Shown here piece by piece: positions 10,721 to 21,470 of a stretch of DNA of 64,000 nt. A model generated the notes under the pieces. The model searched no databases, was not told where the DNA came from, and worked only from the letters and a program-made list of their open reading frames with translations. Both the position numbers and the translations under genes were made by a program. Source of the stretch: Heterocephalus glaber. Lineage: Eukaryota; Chordata; Mammalia; Rodentia; Bathyergidae. Location of the stretch: assembly GCF_000247695.1 (NCBI RefSeq), contig NW_004624732.1, positions 23,896,765 to 23,960,764 on the forward strand. Direction: 5' to 3'. How positions within the stretch are numbered: the stretch's first letter is position 1; each line of letters begins with the position of its first letter.

Positions 10721-11394
10721 TCCAGCCTTTTGGCTTGCCTGGGCCATGCTGATGAAGAGAAATCATCTTAGGTCACATGTAAAATACACAAAGTAGTTAA
10801 TGTATATAGGTAACCATACTGTTTTAACTTATCTTGTGAAATAACACAGCAAGGCCCAAGTTTAATAATTAAATAAGAAAACTTAAATAAGAATAAATAA
10901 TGGCAATAAATACCTGTCTTCACAAGTGCGTGCATATGCAGGTGGGTTGAAGTGCTGATACTGATAATGGCTGAGTTTTACTCATGAAATCTCACATCCT
11001 GATGTAGTGTCTGATGCATGTGGGTGTGTGGGTTTGATTCACCTGTGTGTGGCGCGTGCAGGAGGCGAACTCAGTGCTGTGCTGTTCCCTCCCCTACATG
11101 GTGTCCTGTAGTTGCCTATGCAGCCCAGCTTGAGCACTGTGCAGTGTAGTCATTAAAAATATCACTAAAAGTCACATGATAATAAAAATTTGTGGGGCTA
11201 TGTTACAAGTTTTTCAGGGCCTCCTGCTGCCCATGGACCAGGGGTTGGACATGCTTGCGGTAAGACACATGCCTTGTGGGAGAAATGTACATCCTACTAG
11301 GTCACATAAAGTTTTCTAAAGATTTTCTAAAGTACTCCACCAGCTGTGGGTACTAATTTCCATTGCCTTCCATCCTGGGCTTTTGTGTTGTTTG

Positions 11395-11575
11395 TTGTGT
11401 TTTATCGGTGATACTAGGGACCGAACCCAGGAATGCTCTAACACTAGGCTCTGTCTTCAGCCTTTTTTGCTTTGAGAGAGGACCTTATCAAGTTGTCCAG
11501 GATGCCCTTGAGCTTGTGAAACTTCTGCCTCAGCTTCCCGAGTAGCTGGGATTGCAAGTGTTCATGTCACACCTT
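11395..11575 (-). mobile_element. B1-ID composite SINE, antisense
   Basis: An ID-like reverse unit (gggaccgaacccaggaatgc) is followed by a reverse B1 (cctcagcttcccgagtagct, gggattgcaag). This is the mirror of the composite seen at 3990. Confidence 0.7.
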
Positions 11576-11819
11576 GTATTGGTTATATTTTTAATCACTA
11601 AAACAGCCTCATTTTATAGGTAGGGCTATGAGGCCAGGATGAGAGAGTATTACCAAAGGTCCCTGGGGAGTTCATCCCAATTAGGACTCTAGGGAAGTGC
11701 TGTAAGTCATCGATAGTTTCCTGCCACCTCTCAGACACAGGGAGAAATGGCTTCCTCTATATCTAATCCTCATGGGATACTGATACATTGATCCTACTCA
11801 TTGCTAAGGCTTTTAAAAA

Positions 11820-12325
11820 AATTTATAGAGTCATGCATCACTTACACAACTGGCCACCTTCTGAGAAATGCTTCATTAGATGAATTTGTTGTCATGCAAA
11901 CATCCTAGACTGCACTGACACAAAACTAAACAGTCTAGGTCAGTCATTGTACATGGCCTCTCAGTGCAGCTGAAAGGTGCAGTCAGCATGTTTGAGGCTG
12001 CTGCCAGTGAAACATGACAAACTTTCTGTAAGTAGAAGGAATGTACTCTGAAATACCAAAAAGTATAGTATAGTAAGTACTTAAACCAGTAAGATAGGCA
12101 TTCATTATCAAGTATTGTATATTCTGCATACTAACTGCCAGCATAGTAGGTAAATTGCACCATCACCACAAACACGAACGGTGCATTTTGCAGCTATATT
12201 ACCATGGCTGCACTGTCACTAGTGGGTAGAATTTTTCAGCCCTTGTAATCTGGCATTACCACTGCATATATGGTCCATTGTTGGCCAAAAAGTTGTTATG
12301 CAGTGCATGATTATGTTTTGTTTTT
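11820..12325. mobile_element. Degenerate DNA transposon with terminal inverted repeats
   Basis: The left end agtcatgcatcacttacaca and the right end ttgttatgcagtgcatgatt are imperfect inverted repeats extending about 25-30 bp (TCATGCA..CTTA..CAACT..TGGCCA). The interior phrases taagtagaaggaatgtactc and agtatagtatagtaagtact are ones I associate with an old non-autonomous Tigger-like (pogo/mariner) family. Family name is uncertain and no open frame remains. Confidence 0.6.
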
Positions 12326-12435
12326 TCTCTGTTGCTGTTGTACATGTCCATGTTCCTATAGAAAATGGAAGACCCAATGACTCAGAAGTAGCAAAACAAG
12401 TGTAAACAAATCCCAGAGTACCCTAGGAAATGGAG

Positions 12436-12590
12436 CATCTTTTTTTTTTGAGACAGGGTCTCAAAATGTAGTTCAAACTGGCCTTGAACTCACAATGTGG
12501 GCCATGCTGGCCTCAAACTCAAGCGATCCTCCTGCCTAAACCTTCTGAGTGCTGGGATTACAGGTCTGCACCACCATGCCTGGCTAATGG
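12436..12590 (-). mobile_element. B1 SINE, antisense
   Basis: Reverse B1 with the rodent internal duplication: gagacagggtctcaaaatgt, two tandem blocks around ttgaactcac / ctcaaactcaagcgatcctc, and gagtgctgggattacaggtc. It lies 240 bp upstream of exon G. Confidence 0.85.
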
Positions 12591-12827
12591 GAGCATCTTG
12601 ACTCCTTCTAGACTGCTTTCCATCTTTTGTGGGCAGATTTGTTATTAAATTCCAGTGGTGGTACACCTTGGTTCTGTATCTTACGTTTCTCAGCAATGGT
12701 TGTGTCACCATGTGTCTGAGTTTTGCAGAGTCATTTCTGAAGCTGTGCGTTTCTGGGCTTTGGGTCACTGAGCTTTTCTATTATAAACTCATCATTGAGG
12801 GAACACATTTTCTCTTTTACCTTTCAG

Positions 12828-12879
12828 ATGGTGCAGAATTTCCAAGATGAATCTTGTTTTATCCTCAGCACATTAAAAG
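12828..12879 (+). CDS. TFCP2L1: TFCP2L1 coding exon G (dimerization domain)
   Basis: This 52-nt exon lies between a strong polypyrimidine acceptor (ttacctttcag) and donor AAAAG|gtaaag. It encodes MVQNFQDESCFILSTLK, about residues 448-464, plus the first base of an Ala codon. The sequence is nearly the same as the human protein as I remember it and is typical of TFCP2L1. The first ATG is an internal Met, not a start. Confidence 0.95.
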
Positions 12880-13431
12880 GTAAAGGCTCTTGGTCCCACC
12901 TTGTTTAATGGAAGCATATTATGTGCATCCTGTGGGGCTGTGGAGTGAGCGCAGAGTGGCCTGCATGGGTCCTTCCACAGGGCAGCCAGCTGGAATAGCC
13001 TTGGGAAGAGGAAAACACAAGCGTCCTGGAAATGCAGGACTAGTAAGACTGGCCTCAAAGTCACTCCTGAAAGCGAGAGCCTGGGCCAGGCAAGTTGTGC
13101 TCCATGGGCTCAGGGCTGAGTAGAAGCAAGATCTGTTTGAGTTTTCCTAGAAGATCTCCAGCAAACCCAAGCATGGAATACAGTGGCTGGCATAGTGGGT
13201 TGGGGACTTTGATGGGGGACACAAGGGTCCACCTGAGCCAGGTGCCCTGAGAGGAAATCAGCACACCCACTCTGCAGAGAGAGCTGTGTGGCAGCAGCAT
13301 GTGTCTCTTCATGAAAGGCTGGGAATGACCTAATGTGATTTTTCCCTAGCACTGGTAATCAGATGGGCAGTGTTGGAAGAGAAGCCCTGTGACTGGGTCA
13401 TGGACCCTGAATTGTTTTGGGAATCTACCCT

Positions 13432-13757
13432 ATATTAGTTAGCTTTCCAATACTATAAGTTGAGACAATCAACTTAAAAAGTGGGAAGGTTTATTTTGGT
13501 TCACTGTTGTGGAGGTTCTAGTTCATGGTCAGCTGGCCCTGTTTCTTTTGGGCCTGTTACAAGGCAGCATGTGGTGGTGGGAGCACATGGAAGGGTAAAC
13601 TGCTCACTTCCCAGCAGTGAGGAAACAGATAGGGAGAGGAGAGGAGGGGCCAGAATCCCATAGTTCCCTTCAAGGGTGTGCCCCCAGTGACATAGCTTCC
13701 TTCCACTAGTTCTATTTGGGCCTTTGGGGGACATTTCATATCCAAACTATAGCATGG
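13432..13757 (-). mobile_element. MaLR LTR (MST-like), antisense, in the last intron
   Basis: The + strand reads atattagttagctttccaat, then tttattttggttcactgttg, and ends tttcatatccaaactatagc. This is the reverse complement of a MaLR LTR. Similar copies lie at 20.3, 43.4, 57.8 and 59.7 kb. It lies 290 bp upstream of the terminal exon of TFCP2L1. Confidence 0.75.
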
Positions 13758-14044
13758 GCAGTGAGTGCCTTTATGGGCCTGGGAACACCAGTTTGTCCAA
13801 AGTCTTGCTGGACACGGGTGCTGTTACCCTTGGCTGTGGTGGGAAGGCCCATTGTTGGAAAGTAACTGGGCAAGGCAAATGCTAAGGTAGGTTCTAAAGT
13901 CTCTACTTTCCTCAGTACACTTCCTTTTGTGTGGCCTTATTTTGGCACCTCTGCTGGTACTAATGTCATGCCCTTTGGGACTCCCAAATACCATGGCACT
14001 GTGTCTCTATGCCTGTGAAATATGCCTTTGTTTCTCTGTCGCAG

Positions 14045-14091
14045 CCGAGAGCAATGATGGCTACCACATCATCCTGAAATGTGGACTCTGA
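14045..14091 (+). CDS. TFCP2L1: TFCP2L1 terminal coding exon (C-terminus and stop)
   Basis: After acceptor tctgtcgcag, two bases complete Ala465. The exon then encodes ESNDGYHIILKCGL followed by TGA at 14089-14091. The KCGL end separates TFCP2L1 from TFCP2, which to my memory stops at or close to IILK. The exon continues downstream as 3'UTR without a clear splice donor. Confidence 0.96.
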
Positions 14092-16069
14092 GCAGCGGTA
14101 GGACATACACCTACTCCTAGCCCCAGGAACCCCTTGGATGTAGAAATTGCACCATTGCCAGCTGCTGTCTTATCCTGCAAGCTGAAGCTAGGAGGGACCC
14201 TACCTACTCTGTGAAAGCCTCAGACCACCCACCAGAAGAAACCTGTGGACACAAAGTCTGGCATGCAGACTCTCTCTCTCCCTTCCTCTCAGCCTCCGGT
14301 TTTGGACAATTCCTTGTTCTTTTCCCTCCCAGCCCTGACATTCTAAAGAGACAAACAGTAGGAACTCCCCTTGGAAGCTCCATGCCCCCTAGGTAGAGGC
14401 TCATTGGGTATCTTGGTACCACTCGTATCAACCCTAATTGTTTTGGCACCCTTGTTAAAGGTGCCTGATTCTTGCTGGCTCTTTCTTTGTGGGGCACAAA
14501 TGCTGCAGTTGGGAAGCTCACCTTTCTACCTCTCAGTCTGTGTTTGGTTCCACTATTTTTACAACTGCCTTGCTGTTGTATTCTTGTGCTTTTGTGCTCT
14601 CTCCTTAACTGTCTCAACAATATTGGGTCCATATCACTCTGATATTCCACCATCTTTGTTGGTGCCTGGTCCAACATCACCTCAAAGTCCTGGTAGAAGG
14701 TCAAGACCACTCATTTCCTTTTGTTGAATCATGAGGAAACTGAGTGATGTGGAAGTGTAATAATTCACTCAAGGCCACACTTCCCCTTAGTGGAAGAATC
14801 AGGACTACATTTGGGTTTTTGGAATTTAGCCTTCGAGGTGTCTATAAGTGATGCCCCTACCCAAGCCAAGGGCTGGAAGACTATATTTTAATTCAAAGAA
14901 ATGTGAGAGCTTGATATTTTTACTTCATAATTCCAGAAGAAGGTCTAATAAAGGTCTGTTACCTGAAGATCACTGTTTATAGAGTCTTCCATTCTCTGAC
15001 ATGTGCGCTGGCATCAGCCTTCCTTGCCTTCCAGTGGTTACAGTTAAATCTTGTAGCTTGAAAAATACCAAAAGAGTACAGATAGTAATTTGGGACCAAA
15101 ATGTCTCAGCTGCCTATTAATTCAATAGCTTTCCCTTCCATGGGAGTCAGGTGAGCTAAAGCTATAGGTTTTTCTTTATCATGTATTGAAGTACAGAAAA
15201 GCCATAGCACTTAGCACTTTTATCCAGTGTCTCCTGGGAGCTCTGAGTCCAGAGGTCTGGGCCTGATGGGAAGGTAGCTGTTGGTAGGGCCCTCTCTGCC
15301 ATCCCCACCATGTGTTCTAGGCTGTGGAGGTAGTGGCTTTAACCTCCACTTCTGGGAGGCAGTGGGGTTTAAAAGTGAATGCCAGAGAAAGATACACCCA
15401 TGTATCTCAATCCTGCTCATCTCATGGCCCAAGCTGCCATCCTGAACTGGAAGCCAAAGCTGAATTCTTTGCTGTTAGGCCATCAGGCTAACCTGGTTTG
15501 CAAGGTCAGGACAAACCTTCCCGTTTACCAGGTTGCACTTTTAATAAGGAGACAGAGGCTGTTGAGTGGGGAACAATAGGATTTGCTGGGGGAAAGGGCA
15601 GGATGGGGTGGGGAGTTCGAAGTCCTGGCTTGGGGTCTTAAGCAAAGGGTGGCTGTTGCCCTAGTGACCTCTTGCCCAGTCAGCCTCAGACCCTTAAGCA
15701 GAGCTGTTAACCTAGAGAGGGCTTTACCGGGAACAGGTTGGAGCCCTGCAGTGTGTCACAAGTTCCCAAGTCCATTGTTGCTCCCGGGGCTGGCCTGAGT
15801 CACTGAAGCCTTGAAAATCATTAACAAGTTGGTAGAATAAATGGAAAAGACTCTTTTGCTGTTGTCAGTGGAACAGAGGGTGAAAGCCCCAGGCTGGCAA
15901 AGAAGTGGGGAGAGCTGAGTGAGAGGAGTGGGGAATCTGAGGTACAGTGGGAGGCACAGGGGACCATGGCTCAGATCCTGGGTACACTGCTGGGCCTACA
16001 GGCTAACCATGAGTATCTTTGCCTCTCTGTCTCTGTCTGCTCTGCTTAGAAATACAGGCTGGGTTCATG

Positions 16070-16150
16070 GTGGGTGATACAGCTCGGTGGTACAGTGCTT
16101 GGTCCTGGTAGAGTACTTTGTTTCCCAACACTGTCCTTCCCTCAAAAGAA
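16070..16150 (+). repeat. Possible degraded ID-like unit in the 3'UTR
   Basis: The phrase ggtgatacagctcggtggta followed by cagtgcttgg resembles the ID tRNA-like head, but the right half does not match well. A-rich sequence follows. Confidence 0.3.
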
Positions 16151-17586
16151 AATAAAAACCACAGACCAGGAGACCTGAGAGTCCATGCTGGCACAGTCAC
16201 ATAGTGAGTCTGAGGGGATGCCAGGGCTTTCCCCTCACCTGTGCCCTTTATCAAAACCATACAATGGGTGACCTGCACGTGTTCTCGTCCCGGGTGTGCA
16301 TGGTGCTCCAGCACTTCTGCGTTGCAAGGCTGCATGCATCTTGACATGAGTCACATCATCCCCATCACATCTTTAGGAATCAGCTCTGGCTCTCAACTGT
16401 TGGCACACTTAGCAGGGCCCCCAGGTGTCTCTTATCAGCTGTATCTTACACGTGCATGTCTGTTTGTGCACGAGTGTGGGTTCCTCAGTGCAATATGGCG
16501 GTGGCTGTGGTTCCCTGAGCATAGACAGCTTCTGGGTTTGGGGAACACAGATCCCTGGGTGCTGGGTGACTCCCTTCGATCTCACAGGATGCTCCTGGAG
16601 AGGCTCTATTTTTGAGGCTAGCAAGGATGCTATTGTGCTAGTTAGAGGGTGCACACCCCAAGTCAGCTCTTCAGGGGGTGTGAGCAGTGCTTGGGCAGCT
16701 GTCATCTAACCAGCACCTCAAGAGCAAGGACCCCAGGGTTGTCTTCCACATAGCTACCTGGCAGCGGCCCCCACCCCAGGTTGCCTGCTCTGCTATCTTG
16801 CTAAACAAGTTGTCCAGTAAGAAATGTTTGTGCCTTCTCTCTGACTGCCCCTGTTCCCGTTTCCCCTTGGAGACAGGACAGTAGGGCCTGGGGGCCAGAA
16901 GGTGCTAGCCAGGCTCCCAGGCCTCCCTGAGGCCTGCCTCACTCAGCTTCCAGTTCTATGCCAAGGTCCACCAGGGCTTCCTCCCTCCCTCTACCCCATG
17001 GGTGGCACCTAACATCTAAGTGGCAGCCCCTGTGCCAGTGGCTGAGCTGAACCTACTATCTCCCCTGTGCCATTTGGGGTCTTGTAGAGAGGTCCTCAGG
17101 ACATAGGTCCGGGTGTAGATTTGTTGCTCTGTGCAGGGTAGTACATGGTTTGAGATGAGGAGAGGTGGTCGCTACCTGGGCTTGGCCCTCCAATGGCTCC
17201 TTCTCCAAAGGGCCAGTGTGAATTGGTCTTGCCTTTCACCCGAGGTGAGCTGCAGGGAGCTGACAGGGGACAGGGAAATCTTTATCATGGACCATTTTCA
17301 GGCCTTTATCTAAAACCAGAGTACAGCCACCCCAGGCTCCATTGCCCAGCTTCAGTTACCAGCATCTGCCCTTTCTCATCAGGGTTGGTAAATGGGAGGC
17401 AGACCCAGATTTCTGACTGTTTTTGCCATTGATTTGATGATGGAGAAAATTGTCTTTGAATCTGGGTAAGGAAAATGATATCCACCCCCATACCTGCTAA
17501 AAACAATTACAATCTTCTCATTGGTAGACCTGTTTTACCAAAAAGACATAGTTATTCCGCTTTAACTTGCATCTGTTAAATTGTAG

Positions 17587-17675
17587 AGACCGGGGCTGTA
17601 GTTCAGTGGCAGAGTGCTTGCCTGGCATGAGTGAGGCCTTGGGTTCTATCCTCTGAAAAACAAGACAACAAAATT
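17587..17675 (+). mobile_element. ID SINE, sense, within the TFCP2L1 3'UTR
   Basis: The body ggggctgtagttcagtggca then gagtgcttgcctggcatgag and ttgggttctatcctctgaaa shows the tRNA-like A box and B box. It would be part of the mature message if the distal poly(A) site is used. Confidence 0.8.
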
Positions 17676-18713
17676 GTGGGAATTTGTTTTCTCTTGTGCC
17701 AATAAAATTATCAGCTTTGCCTCTTGGCTCTTAAAGCCTAAAATATTTACTCTAACCTTGGACAGAAAACATTGGCAACCACTAAGCAAGACCTCTGTCA
17801 CCTTCTAGCCCTGTTGAATTATTTAAAGAAAACGTCCCAAATATTAGGGTCTGCCTTACATAATAAAAACATTTCGAGTGAGCTCAAAAGCAGGAGATAC
17901 ATTAGAATGAGCAGTTTTCTGAACTCCCCTTGCCTTTGTGGCTCGCTTTCTGTGTGCCTAGGAGCCATCCTTGAAAGCTTCTGACCTCCTGTCCTCCTGG
18001 TGGGCACACAGAAGGCCTTTTAGCTTCGCTGGGGCCTGCAGACCCCTCCCCAGGTGTCCTGCTATGTGACTTGTGGGTGGCTCCCTGGCTTCCCTGGGAT
18101 GGGGCTTCCCTTGAAAGTGGAAGCCCTTGGTACTGAGGGATATGTCTAGATGGTGTGGTCCTGCCCCCTATGGCTTGTCCAACCCCCGTGGACTCCTCAG
18201 GTTGCTCTCAAGTGCCTCCTGCAGCAATGTGACTCTATCCTCCATTAGTAGTACGGGTAGCAGCAGCTGCTGCTGACTGCTCCCCACTGCGGACTGGATT
18301 TGTGTCCCCTGCTTCTGCTCAGCTGTCCCTGGCTTCTCCCTCCAGCTCCATGGGACAAGTCCCCCATAGCCTAGGTTTGCAGTGAGGAAGTCTACACGGA
18401 GAAGTCAGGCTTTTTTAGTATATATGCTGCCAAAGTGAGCACTGGTTATTGTGTCCTCTAATGTTTTTGTATTTGAAGTGATTTCCTTCTTCAGGTGTAT
18501 CCTGCCCACCTTTCTCTAGATTGGCTGACTTTTTCCTAAGGGTTGTGGTCCAGGTGAGTGCTGACAGGTCATGGGGAGGTGGCCATTGAGACCTAAGTTG
18601 TCACACTACCATATTGTTTTTGTACCTGAAGTGAAGTGTGTTTTGCATTTGTTCCTGTACTGCTGTGCAGAGGAGAAAGCTGCAGGTGGGGTCTGTGCTT
18701 TGTTCGGAATGCA

Positions 18714-18719
18714 AATAAA
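18714..18719 (+). terminator. TFCP2L1: Probable main poly(A) signal of TFCP2L1
   Basis: AATAAA lies within gcaaataaaactcatttgaa, followed within 30 nt by a GT-containing stretch (cctgtggctcaggc). An L1M tail begins about 50 nt later, which is consistent with the gene having ended. Earlier AATAAA hexamers at 14947-14952, 15837-15842 and 17701-17706 are possible alternative sites. Confidence 0.6.
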
Positions 18720-18769
18720 ACTCATTTGAAAGAAACCCCTGTGGCTCAGGCCTTCAGTTGTGTTGCTTA

Positions 18770-19395
18770 TTAAACTGTGCTAAACATAAAATTCACCATC
18801 TTTACCCGTTTTACGTGCACAGTTGGTGGCATTAAGTTGTTCTCATTGGGAAGCCATCTCTGTCTTCTGTAGAGATGCAGGCTTTCATCTTGCAGCGGTG
18901 AAACCCTGCACCCAGGAAACACTAACCCCCGTCCCCCCAGGCCCCGGCAGCCACTGTCCACTTTCTGTACTTATGAGTTTGATGGTGCCAGGCACATGAT
19001 TTAAATGGGATCATACGGTATTTGTTTTTTCCTGTCTGCCTTAATTTGCAGCAGATATTATCAAAATCTCTTCCCTCTTCGAGGCTGAATAATATTCCCT
19101 TTCGGGGCTAGGCAGCATTTTGTGTACTCATCCATCAGTAGACACCTGCCTTCCACCTTTTGGCTGTTATGAATAGTGCTGCTATCTATATGGTGTGCGA
19201 AGACCCTGCTTTGGTTCTTTTGTGTGTAAACCTAGAGTGGGATTGCTGCATCATATGGAATTCTATTTTTATTTTTTAAAGGAAGTACCATACTGTTTTC
19301 CAGAGTAGCTGTATCATTGTACATTGCCACAAGCCACGCTCAAGAAGGGCTCCAGTCTCATCACATCTTCACCAACACTTTTTTTTTTCTGTTTT
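18770..19395 (-). repeat. L1M 3'-end fragment, antisense
   Basis: The + strand reads ataaaattcaccatctttac, then gctgaataatattccctttc, then ttccaccttttggctgttat and tcttcaccaacac. This is the reverse complement of an L1M ORF2 end and 3'UTR. It begins just after the inferred TFCP2L1 poly(A) site. Confidence 0.75.
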
Positions 19396-20160
19396 TGTTG
19401 GTTTGGTTTGAATAGCAGCCACCCTAAACAAGAAGCCGAGAATTATAGAGTGAGATCAGTGGGTGGGCTGTGCTGGCCACTGTCGCCCTGGCAGTGCTAC
19501 CTCCCAACCCCTTACCACCCGCTGAGGCCAGGGATGAAGCCTTGACCACCTCCAGCCTTCCTAGTGTAGCTGTGCCCTCTGGCAGCGCCGACCCTGCTCA
19601 GAAACCTTCCTGCCCAGACCACATAGTTCCCGAGCTCCTCTGTCCTCCACCCCAGCCAGCACACCCTGCGCCTTGGCAGTCGCCTTCTCTGCTCAGCTTG
19701 CTGCACACCTCAGGGAGGGGCAGAGAGCCAAGCTGGGGCTCCCGGCTTGGGCCCCTTGCTGACTGTTCTTCTCTGGGGCACAGGATGCCCTGCCCTGCAC
19801 ATTTAGGGGCTGAAACAAGACCACTTGTGTGAGGCAGTAAGCAAAAGGTGGCGTGGGACACAGTTCCCCAGGAGAGGGAGCAGCCCAGGTGGAGCCTTGA
19901 GTAGGAAGTGGGGGTTGCCCAGGACCGGGAAGGCAGCCTTCAGAGCTGAATGAGAGACACCATGGGTGGTGGGAATGGTCGGAGATTGGGCCAGAGGATT
20001 TTTAATGTCACAGTACACACTCACATAAGAGCAGTTTCACAAAACAACACTTGGATTTTTTTCTTTAGAAATTCAGGTCCTGACCCGCCAAGGCGACTTC
20101 TTGGTCTGCTGGTGGGCTGTGTCCTATTCTGTGGCTCTACTGACTTGAGGCCTTGAGTAT
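19396..20160. other. Intergenic, nothing recognised
   Basis: GC-rich unique sequence just beyond the gene. Open frames on both strands overlap one another and have no recognisable protein pattern. Confidence 0.5.
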
Positions 20161-20164
20161 CATG

Positions 20165-20268
20165 TAGGCATGCATGTGAGTATACATATATGTGCACATG
20201 TGTACATGGATGCGTGGTCTGCATGTGTGCAGCTGTGCACAGTGGGTGTGCATGTGTGCAGGACTGTT
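20165..20268. repeat. Degenerate TG/CA-rich microsatellite
   Basis: Alternating purine-pyrimidine blocks such as tatacatatatgtgcacatg and gcatgtgtgcagctgtgcac. Such tracts can favour Z-DNA. Confidence 0.6.
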
Positions 20269-20332
20269 CAGATTTGAGTTCTCAGCACAGTGGGAAACAG
20301 CCCTCAACATCCTGCAGCTAAGGAGCCTCAGG

Positions 20333-20668
20333 GGTATGTTAGTTGGTACAGGCCGACGTCACAAAATACTGCAAACCAGGGGACTTAAAAACAACAAATA
20401 CATTTCTCATCTCACAGTTCTGCGGGTTGAAAAGTCTATGATCAAGGCCCCAGTGGTTTAGTGTCTGGTGTGGGCTCACTTCCTGGCTTGCAGAGGGTCC
20501 TCTGTGTTGTCCCCATGCGGGTAAATGGTCTCCCTGCACCTCTTTTGTCAGGACATTAATCTCATTCATGTGGGCTCCACCTGCAGGACCTAAGCACCCC
20601 CCAGACAACCCACCCCCTCCAGTGACAGGGCCATATTAATTTGGGGCAACACGAACAATCTACAGCAG
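20333..20668 (-). mobile_element. MaLR LTR (MST-like), antisense
   Basis: Reads gtatgttagttggtacaggc, ctgcaaaccaggggacttaa, tttctcatctcacagttctg and ggacattaatctcattcatg, the reverse complement of an MST-type LTR. It ends near acgaacaatctacagcag. Confidence 0.75.
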
Positions 20669-21268
20669 TGCGATTAGGTTCAAAAGCTTAGAGTGGAACT
20701 AGGAAGCTCATCAAGGCCCCAGAGCCATGGAGCCAGTGCTGGGAGTGGCCTACACCCTGTCTTTCTTTCTGGCTGGGTCACTGGCTGCCCTATCTGGCTG
20801 CACGGCTTCTCCCCCACAGGGAGCTCTGGTGTGATCAGAGGGATGCAGAAGCTGGCAGGTCTGTTGGCCCCAGGATACATTCTGGGGGTGGAGGCTCAGA
20901 GTCCCACAATGCTCTGTGGCAGTGGCTCCCTCCTGTCAGTCCTTGAGGGAAGTAGGAAGCTGGGCTCCACTGAGACACAGCCTCATCCAGCTGCCCCCCC
21001 ATGTAGGAGCTGAGCCATGCCTAAGGCTGTTCCAGCAAACACTCCCCGATCTGCAGTGTGGGTGTGAAGCTTCCCAGAGCAGTTGCACAGATTGGCTAGG
21101 ATTTGGGGAGCAGGATGTTGTGCTGAGTTCTTAGGCTGCCTCACAAGGCCCTGCACGGATGGTTCACCAGGTGCCAGCCCCAGAGCTTCGGACTTGGATT
21201 GCTGACCTGTTCCCAGACTACGATGCTAAAGCTGCTGGACTGAGATCCACACTTTGGGGAACCCTGGT
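20669..21268. other. Intergenic, nothing recognised
   Basis: Unique sequence without recognisable repeats or exons. Confidence 0.5.
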
Positions 21269-21269
21269 G

Positions 21270-21470
21270 TAGTAGGTAACAGCATCTGGCTTCACACTTA
21301 GCTCCTGGCTTGGTGACCCTGGGCAAGGTTACTTAACTTTTCTGTGCTTTGCTTTCCTTATCCTTCAAATGGGACTAATACTCTGCCAGCCTTGTAGGAT
21401 CGTCACACTCATTAAATGAGTTTGGTTAATATTTCAATGGCCTTGGCACACAGTAAGCCAGTAGGAAGCA
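21270..21470 (+). repeat. MIR element
   Basis: The conserved core is clear: ctcctggcttggtgaccctg, ggcaaggttacttaactttt, then tccttatccttcaaatggga and ggcacacagtaag. Confidence 0.7.

Larger units (their letters stand above)
1..18740 (+). other. TFCP2L1: TFCP2L1 gene, 3' part (eight coding exons, seven complete introns, 3'UTR)
   Basis: The gene encodes a CP2/grainyhead-family transcription factor (also called CRTR-1 or LBP-9). From family knowledge it acts in naive pluripotent cells and in kidney collecting duct and other epithelia. Eight exons read by eye join in frame through GT-AG introns and give 223 residues plus stop. If the protein has the 479 residues I recall for human, these are residues 257-479. 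The order is a Ser/Pro linker, a SAM-like domain, and the C-terminal ubiquitin-like dimerization domain ending KCGL. The KCGL end and the SNDGYHIILK motif point to TFCP2L1 rather than TFCP2 or UBP1. Exons for the N-terminus and the DNA-binding domain are upstream of the window. I looked for the preceding exon (human ending near YETTILTE) in bases 1-1492 and did not find it. No disruption was seen in the coding exons. Confidence 0.95.
14092..18740 (+). other. TFCP2L1: TFCP2L1 3' untranslated region (inferred extent)
   Basis: Non-coding sequence follows the stop without an obvious intron. The segment 18,400-18,740 is a T-rich tail ending in gcaaataaaactcatttgaa, a good cleavage context, so I take this as the main end (3'UTR about 4.6 kb). 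Possible earlier signals AATAAA lie at 14947, 15837 and 17701. The region includes one clear sense ID SINE (17587-17675) and a poor ID-like segment near 16070-16150. The extent is inferred from signals only; RNA data would be needed to fix the end used. Confidence 0.65.
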
